Assembly: GCF_011039135.1 (NCBI RefSeq)
Contig: NZ_JAAKEJ010000006.1
Coordinates: forward strand, 1 to 64,000
Reading direction: 5' to 3'
Source of the DNA: Desulfovibrio sp. ZJ209
GTDB taxonomy: Bacteria > Desulfobacterota > Desulfovibrionia > Desulfovibrionales > Desulfovibrionaceae
DNA: 64,000 nucleotides
The notes under the pieces were generated by a model. That model saw nothing but the letters and a program-made list of their open reading frames with translations. It was not told where the DNA came from and did not search any database. Positions 58,858 to 64,000 of this stretch are shown in pieces (position 1 is the stretch's first letter; each line of letters starts with the position of its first letter). The translations under genes were made by a program, and so were the position numbers.

Positions 58858-60180
58858 ATGCTCACGCGCAGGACATTTCTCAAAAGCGGGATCATTGCCA
58901 TGGGAATGCTCACTTCAGGTGAGGCCGGCCTTGTCGCGGCGGAAGGTGGCAAAAGCCTCTTTCCGCCGCATGCGCCCCTGGGCCAAGGCAAGGGCATCCA
59001 CCCGGGCCGCGTGGCTTGGACGCATGACCCCAAGGCCGTTCACTGGAGCGGCATGGACTTCTGGTGGAAGCCGGAAAATTATGATGCCGAGCGCCTCATG
59101 GCCATGACGCGCAAGGGCATCATGCGCCTCACCGGGGAGGACACGCCCCAAAAGGCGTGGCATGCGCTCTTCGCGTGGCGCAACGCCCAAAACGGCAAGC
59201 GGGGCGGCTACACGCCGGGTGAGAAGGTGGCCGTCAAGGTGAACATGAACGGCGCCGGCGAAAACAACGACGACCCGCACGGCGAGTTCGGCGTGAGCTA
59301 CGGCAACCCGCTCCTGTTGCAGACGCTGTTGCGCTCCATGGTGCGCGACGGCGGCGTGCGCCCGGAAGACATCGTGGTGTTCGACACCTGCCGCATCTTC
59401 CCCGACCACATGCGCAAGCTCTGCACCGAAGGCGATCTCGCCGGCGTGGACTTCCGCTATCGGCGCCCCGGCATGCCGGGCGACGCCGTGGCCGACGCAA
59501 AGGCCCGCATCCAGTGGGCCGGGGATGTGCGCGGCATCCCCACCTATTTTCCCACCTGCCTCACCGAGGCGGACTATCTCGTCAATCTCGCCAACCTCAA
59601 GGGCCACACATGGGGCCTCACCCTCAGCGGCAAAAACCATTTCGGCACTTTCATCAATGACGAGCGCCGGGTCACGCCCGCGGCCGCGGGGCTGCACCCC
59701 AACATCATCAACGGGCAGATGGGCGAATACTCCGTTATCGCCGACCTCATGGCGCGGAAGGAAATCGCCGGCAAGAGCGTGCTCTGGATGCTGGACGGGC
59801 TGATCACCGCGCCCAGCGAGACCGTGAACATCTCGCCGGAGAACGCGGCATGGGAGATGCCCCCCTTCAACGGCGCCCCGGCCGCGAGCCTCTTTTTCTC
59901 GCAGGACCCGGTGGCCCTGGATTCCGTGGGCGCGGACTTCCTCGTGAACGAGCCCAACATGCGGCGCCACAACAGCAATATGCGCGACAAGCCGGGCATG
60001 GAGAACTACCTGCACGAGGCAGCGCTGCTCCCCGCGCCGCCCTCGGGCACGAAGTACACCGACGGCGCGGGCGCCAACCCCGGCAGCCTCGGGGTGCACG
60101 AGCACTGGAACAATGCCCGGGAAAAGCTCTACAGCCGCAACCGCGGCCTCAAGGAGGGCATCGAGCTGGTGAAGGAGTAG
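58858..60180 (+). CDS. DUF362 protein with twin-arginine-like signal
   Basis: A 440-aa protein; the ATG at 58858 has GGAAGGAG upstream. MLTRRTFLKSGIIAMGMLTS is a Tat-type signal, suggesting export after folding with a cofactor. DUF362 features are KVAVKVNMNGAGEN, VRDGGVRPEDIVVFDTCRIF, ADYLVNLANLKGHTWGLTLS and KNHFGTFINDERR. No CxxCxxCxxxC ferredoxin motif is visible. The family function is unknown; some members bind iron-sulphur clusters. It ends with a strong terminator. Confidence 0.85.
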   Translation: MLTRRTFLKSGIIAMGMLTSGEAGLVAAEGGKSLFPPHAPLGQGKGIHPGRVAWTHDPKAVHWSGMDFWWKPENYDAERLMAMTRKGIMRLTGEDTPQKAWHALFAWRNAQNGKRGGYTPGEKVAVKVNMNGAGENNDDPHGEFGVSYGNPLLLQTLLRSMVRDGGVRPEDIVVFDTCRIFPDHMRKLCTEGDLAGVDFRYRRPGMPGDAVADAKARIQWAGDVRGIPTYFPTCLTEADYLVNLANLKGHTWGLTLSGKNHFGTFINDERRVTPAAAGLHPNIINGQMGEYSVIADLMARKEIAGKSVLWMLDGLITAPSETVNISPENAAWEMPPFNGAPAASLFFSQDPVALDSVGADFLVNEPNMRRHNSNMRDKPGMENYLHEAALLPAPPSGTKYTDGAGANPGSLGVHEHWNNAREKLYSRNRGLKEGIELVKE

Positions 60181-60299
60181 CCGGGAACGGCTGGGGCACA
60201 TCTGCCCCCCCCCCAGCGCCACGCCGCCTCGTGACGGCGAGGCGCGCCACGCGGCGCGCCTCCGGCTCAAGAGTGAACGCGCTGCCGCGGCCCACCCAC

Positions 60300-60341
60300 G
60301 GAAAAGAGCCCCGGGACTGGCCTGCCCCGGGGCTCTTTTCC
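60300..60341 (+). terminator. Strong intrinsic terminator
   Basis: GGAAAAGAGCCCCGGG and CCCGGGGCTCTTTTCC pair with a short loop (60300-60341), and the descending arm ends in TCTTTTCC. It lies 120 nt after the DUF362 stop codon. Confidence 0.8.
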
Positions 60342-60965
60342 GTGCGGACCCTGATGCACGGTTTTTAAGCCCTGCAACTCGCCGCTCCATACCAGCGCCT
60401 CATTTTCGGCTTCCCGTGCCGTCATGCGCAATAAAAATGCCGGTAAAGGTGCTCACGACCCCATTTGATGGAGGAATATCCCGGATGATGGAGGAATACC
60501 CCGGAAAATGCTCCCGCCACCAGCTTCTCCGGGCGGCGGCGCCCCCGGGTGCCCAGCGCCGCCTCGCGTGCACCCGCATGACCGTTTCCCTCAACTTCTC
60601 AAAAGAAATTTTTGCGCGGCCCAAGCCCCTTCCCGCCTTGCGGGGCGCGGCTTCTCCGGCGCAGGCAGCGCGCGAAAGAGCCCTCGGCCGAAAAGCCCGG
60701 GCATCGAAACCTTGCATCCGCTGACGAAAAAGCGCAGACTGAATTTGGCCGCAAGAGAAGACCCGCGGAAATTGCGGCAGAGCGGCCCGAAAGACCTCGC
60801 CCCGGCCCGGCTTGCCGCCCGGCAAGCCCGAGAGAGGGCGCCCCAATGAGGAGGACGAATTTTTCTGGAATTTCCATAACGGCAAATGCCGGCGCCGTCA
60901 ACCAACTTCTGCATCTCTCCCGGGCGGCGCCCCGCTGAAAAATCCTACAGGTCAAGAGGTAATAT
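60342..60965. other. Intergenic region upstream of aspT
   Basis: No credible gene is present; the open frames on both strands are arginine-rich shadows. A 20-bp tandem duplication (GATGGAGGAATA-type units at 60467-60486 and 60487-60506) is visible. AAGAGGTAATAT before 60966 is the aspT ribosome site. The region probably holds the aspT-asdA promoter. Confidence 0.45.
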
Positions 60966-62696
60966 ATGGACTGGCTTTGGGAGTGGATACAGGCGACCTT
61001 CAGGGAATATCCCTCGATCCCCATTTTTCTCACCATCGGCTTGGGCTTCTGGTTCGGCAAGTTCCGCTACAAGTCCCTGAGCCTCGGCGTGGTCACGTCC
61101 GTGCTGCTCATCGGCGTCGTGGTGGGCGCGGTGTTCCATGTGCCCATCGGCGCGCCGCTCAAGTCCCTCTTCTTCCTTATCTTCCTCTTCGCCATCGGCT
61201 ACCGCTGCGGCCCGCAGTTCGTGAGCGCCATCCGCGGCCAGGGCATCAAGCAGGTCATCTTCGCCGTGGTGCTCTGCGGCCTGTGCCTCGCCGTGACCTG
61301 GGCCTGCGCCAAGTTCATGGGCTATAACGCCGGCATCGCCACCGGGCTCTTCTCCGGCGCGCAGACCATTTCGGCGGTCATCGGCATCGGCACCGACACC
61401 ATCCAGTCCGTGCTCAACGCGGGCACCATCACCCCCGAGGAAGCCAAGAACTGGGACGAGATGATGCCCGTGTGCTACGCCGTGACCTATGTGTTCGGCA
61501 CCATCGGCTCCGCGTGGATCCTGGGCAATCTGGGGCCCATCATGCTCGGCGGCCTCGACAAGGTGCGCCGCCAGGCCAAGGAGCTGGAGCAGCAGCTCGA
61601 CCACTCCAACCTGCCCAATGACCCGGCCTTCGTGGACGGCAACCAGCCCATCGTGTTCCGCGCCTACAAGGTGACGGCGGAGCATTTCTCCATCCCGCAG
61701 ACGGTCACGCAAATTCAGGCCCACTTCCAGACGCTCGGGCGGCGCATCTTTGTGGAGCGCGTGCGCGACACCAACGGCAAGATCCAGGAAAGCACGCCGG
61801 ACATGGTCGTCAAGCTCGGCGACGAGGTGGTGCTGAGCGGCCGGCATGAATACATCATCCAGGATGAAAGCTGGATCGGCCCGGAAATCGACGACGCCAA
61901 GCTCATGACCTTCGCCGTGGAAAAGACGCGCGTCATGGTCTCCAAGAAGGCCGCGGGCCTCACCGTGGACGAGCTGCGCGCCAAGCCGTGGATGTACGGC
62001 ATCATGATCGGCGCCATCGACCGCTCCGGCGGCATCGAGATCCCGGTGCTCGCGCAGACCAAGCTCATGGAAGGCGACATGCTCACCATCGAGGGCCTGC
62101 CGCAGGAAGTGCAGGCGGCCTGCCCCGAGATCGGCTATGAGGAAAAGCCCAGCGACCAGACCGACGTGGTCTTCCTCGCGCTGTGCATCTTCCTGGGCGC
62201 GCTCGTGGGCGCCATGACCCTGACCGTAAAGGACGTGCCCATCAGCCTCTCCACCGCGGGCGGCGCGCTCATCGCCGGCATCTTCTTCGGCTGGTGGCGC
62301 ACCAAGCGGCCTTCGGTGGGGTATATCCCCAATTCCGTGCTCTGGTTCATGAACAATCTCGGGCTCAACATGTTCATCGCCGTCATCGGCATCCAGTGCG
62401 GCCCGGTGTTCATCCCCGGCATCGAAAAGGTCGGCATCATGCTCTTCGTCATGGGCGTGATCTCCACCTCCGTGCCGCTCTTCATCGGCATGTGGCTCGG
62501 GGCCAAGGTGTTCAAGTTCCATCCGGCCATCAACCTCGGCTGCTGCGCGGGCGGCCGCACCACCACGGCGGCGCTCGGCGCCATCACCTCCGCCCTTGAC
62601 AGCTCCGTGCCCGCGCTCGGCTATACCGTGACTTACGCGGTGGGCAACACGGTGCTCATCCTCATGGGCGTGGCCATGGTGCTCATGTTCCTGTAA
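60966..62696 (+). CDS. aspT: Aspartate:alanine antiporter
   Basis: A 576-aa membrane protein starting MDWLWEWIQATFREYPSIPI. It has several N-terminal membrane segments (SVLLIGVVVGAVFHV; FFLIFLFAIGYRCGPQFVSA), a large central cytoplasmic part with two TrkA-C-like domains (about 220-380), and C-terminal membrane segments (NLGLNMFIAVIGIQCGPVFI; GRTTTAALGAITSALDSSVP). This is the aspartate:alanine exchanger (AAEx) family. It takes in aspartate and releases alanine. With the decarboxylase just downstream it forms a proton-motive metabolic cycle, since decarboxylation consumes a proton. Confidence 0.92.
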   Translation: MDWLWEWIQATFREYPSIPIFLTIGLGFWFGKFRYKSLSLGVVTSVLLIGVVVGAVFHVPIGAPLKSLFFLIFLFAIGYRCGPQFVSAIRGQGIKQVIFAVVLCGLCLAVTWACAKFMGYNAGIATGLFSGAQTISAVIGIGTDTIQSVLNAGTITPEEAKNWDEMMPVCYAVTYVFGTIGSAWILGNLGPIMLGGLDKVRRQAKELEQQLDHSNLPNDPAFVDGNQPIVFRAYKVTAEHFSIPQTVTQIQAHFQTLGRRIFVERVRDTNGKIQESTPDMVVKLGDEVVLSGRHEYIIQDESWIGPEIDDAKLMTFAVEKTRVMVSKKAAGLTVDELRAKPWMYGIMIGAIDRSGGIEIPVLAQTKLMEGDMLTIEGLPQEVQAACPEIGYEEKPSDQTDVVFLALCIFLGALVGAMTLTVKDVPISLSTAGGALIAGIFFGWWRTKRPSVGYIPNSVLWFMNNLGLNMFIAVIGIQCGPVFIPGIEKVGIMLFVMGVISTSVPLFIGMWLGAKVFKFHPAINLGCCAGGRTTTAALGAITSALDSSVPALGYTVTYAVGNTVLILMGVAMVLMFL

Positions 62697-62761
62697 CGGG
62701 AACTGACAAAGGAAAACTCTCCCTTCAACATATACCCGCGCCAAAGGCGCAGGAGCAGACC

Positions 62762-64000
62762 ATGAACGCAAAGACCCCCCAGGAAAAGCGTAAGTACGAA
62801 CAGGAACTGGACAAGCTCTCCCCCTTCGAGGTCAAGAACACCCTGATTGAAATGGCCGAGGAAGAAGCCAAGGTCTCGAGCCAGACCTTCCTCAACGCGG
62901 GCCGCGGCAACCCCAACTGGCTGCTCTCGTGGCCGCGCCGGGCCTTCTTCCTGCTCGGCCAGTTCGCCATGGACGAGTGCGAGCGCATCTCCTACGACAC
63001 GGCCATCGGCATCGCGGCCTCGCCCGCGAAAAAGGGCCTCGGCGACCGGCTGCACCAGTTCCTCACCGCGCACAAGGACGACGTGGGCGCCAAGGTGCTG
63101 CTGGAATTCTACAGCTACATGGTGACCACCTACAGCGTGGACGAGGACGATTTCGCCTGGGAGCTCGTGGACGGCATCACGGGCGACCACTACCCCACGC
63201 CCGACCGCATCCTGCCCTTCACCGAGCTCATCACGCGCGACTATGTGCGCTGGGCCATGGGCGGCGGTAACGACACCACGGAATTCGACCTCTTCGCCAC
63301 CGAGGGCAGCACCGCCGGCATGTGCTACGCCTTCCTGTCGCTGCAGCAGAACTTCCTGCTTGAGCGCGGCGACAAGGTGGCGCTCTTTACGCCCTGCTTC
63401 ACGCCGTATCTGGAGATCCCGGTGCTGGACGAATTCGGCTTCGAGATCGTCACCATCAGCGCCAACAGGGTGGAGAAGGACGGCTACCACGACTGGCAGT
63501 ACCCCAAGGACGAGATCGACAAGCTGCGCGACCCCTCCATCAAGGCCGTCTGCGTCATCAACCCGTCCAACCCGCCGAGCGTGTGCATCACGCCCGAGAC
63601 GCAGGCCCAGCTGCTCGATATCGTGAAGACCGACAACCCGAAGCTGATGATCATCACGGACGACGTGTACGGCACCTTCATCGAGGGCTTCAAGTCGCTC
63701 ATGTACGCCTTGCCCTACAATACCATGTGCCTGTACTCGTACTCCAAGTACTTTGGCGCCACGGGCTGGCGCGCGGCCGTCATGTGCCTGCGCAGCGAGG
63801 GGAACGTCTTTGACGACCGCATCGCGGAACTCCCCAAGGACAAGCAGGAAGCGCTCATCAAGCGCTACAGCAGCCTGAGCACCGACCCGGCGAAGATCAA
63901 GTTCGTGGACCGCCTCGTGGCCGACAGCCGCATGGTGGGCCTGAACCACACGGCGGGCCTTTCCACGCCGCAGCAGATCATGATGTCCATCTTCTCGGCC
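62762..64000 (+). CDS. asdA: Aspartate 4-decarboxylase (3' end outside window)
   Basis: 413 codons are present from the ATG at 62762 (AGGAGCAGACC upstream). It is a fold-type I PLP enzyme: NAGRGNPNWLLSWPRRAFF near the start, DLFATEGSTAGMCYAFLSLQ, VINPSNPPSVCITPET, ITDDVYGTFIEGFKSLM, and the PLP lysine region YSYSKYFGATGWRAAVMC. This matches the large aspartate beta-decarboxylases (about 530 aa), which convert aspartate to alanine and CO2. It lies 65 nt after aspT, the usual pair. Confidence 0.93.
   Translation, partial: MNAKTPQEKRKYEQELDKLSPFEVKNTLIEMAEEEAKVSSQTFLNAGRGNPNWLLSWPRRAFFLLGQFAMDECERISYDTAIGIAASPAKKGLGDRLHQFLTAHKDDVGAKVLLEFYSYMVTTYSVDEDDFAWELVDGITGDHYPTPDRILPFTELITRDYVRWAMGGGNDTTEFDLFATEGSTAGMCYAFLSLQQNFLLERGDKVALFTPCFTPYLEIPVLDEFGFEIVTISANRVEKDGYHDWQYPKDEIDKLRDPSIKAVCVINPSNPPSVCITPETQAQLLDIVKTDNPKLMIITDDVYGTFIEGFKSLMYALPYNTMCLYSYSKYFGATGWRAAVMCLRSEGNVFDDRIAELPKDKQEALIKRYSSLSTDPAKIKFVDRLVADSRMVGLNHTAGLSTPQQIMMSIFSA

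Noticed and set aside
60400-61060. Short frames on both strands before aspT
   Set aside because: Arginine/proline-rich, overlapping each other, with no ribosome sites; treated as non-coding.

Overview
The window is GC-rich chromosomal DNA, most likely from a Desulfovibrionaceae bacterium. That placement is an inference from base composition, the Mu-type prophage, the paaK/ACT pair and the AspT/AsdA pair; no rRNA or taxonomic marker is present. Four blocks can be read.

(1) Positions 1 to about 33,030 hold a Mu-like transposable prophage, read almost entirely on the minus strand from right to left. The repressor and early operator are at 32.2-33.0 kb. Next come regulators, transposase A and target-activator B (28.2-31.7 kb), small early genes, GemA/gp16 and a Mor-type activator. 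The lysis cassette follows (lysozyme, overlapping spanins, holin), then gp27, terminase, portal, MuF-like protein, gp31, protease/scaffold, head protein, gp35-38, tail sheath, an inserted accessory cassette (9.5-11.9 kb), tail tube, a -1 frameshifting chaperone pair, tape measure, baseplate genes and a tail fibre cut by the window edge. The right phage end lies outside the window and the left end could not be pinned down. The prophage also carries dispersed palindromic elements and a tRNA-like fold between gp31 and the MuF gene.

(2) Positions 33.0-40.4 kb are an accessory defence-type island on the plus strand. An AT-rich GHKL-ATPase/nuclease-like gene is followed by a translationally coupled micro-ORF, then a 1,378-codon type IIG-like restriction-methylation gene. 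The latter contains an 86-bp (GA)n microsatellite in its reading frame, the classic design of a phase-variable switch; it is in the ON phase here.

(3) Positions 40.5-55.5 kb hold an ACT-domain protein and phenylacetate-CoA ligase, a structured intergenic RNA candidate, and a 12-kb minus-strand neighbourhood. From upstream to downstream this carries two related small membrane proteins, a WYL regulator, a zinc-ribbon protein, a NERD-domain superfamily I helicase, a LprI-like secreted protein, three different dynamin-like GTPases and a Sel1/CFI-box protein. This set is the best candidate in the window for an undescribed multi-gene membrane or defence system.

(4) Positions 55.6-64.0 kb look like metabolic and stress genes. 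A hydrolase, an OYE-type flavin reductase and a DsbA/FrnE-type protein run divergently from an HxlR regulator and a DUF362 protein. They are followed by the aspartate:alanine antiporter AspT and aspartate 4-decarboxylase (cut by the window end), a proton-motive decarboxylation pair.
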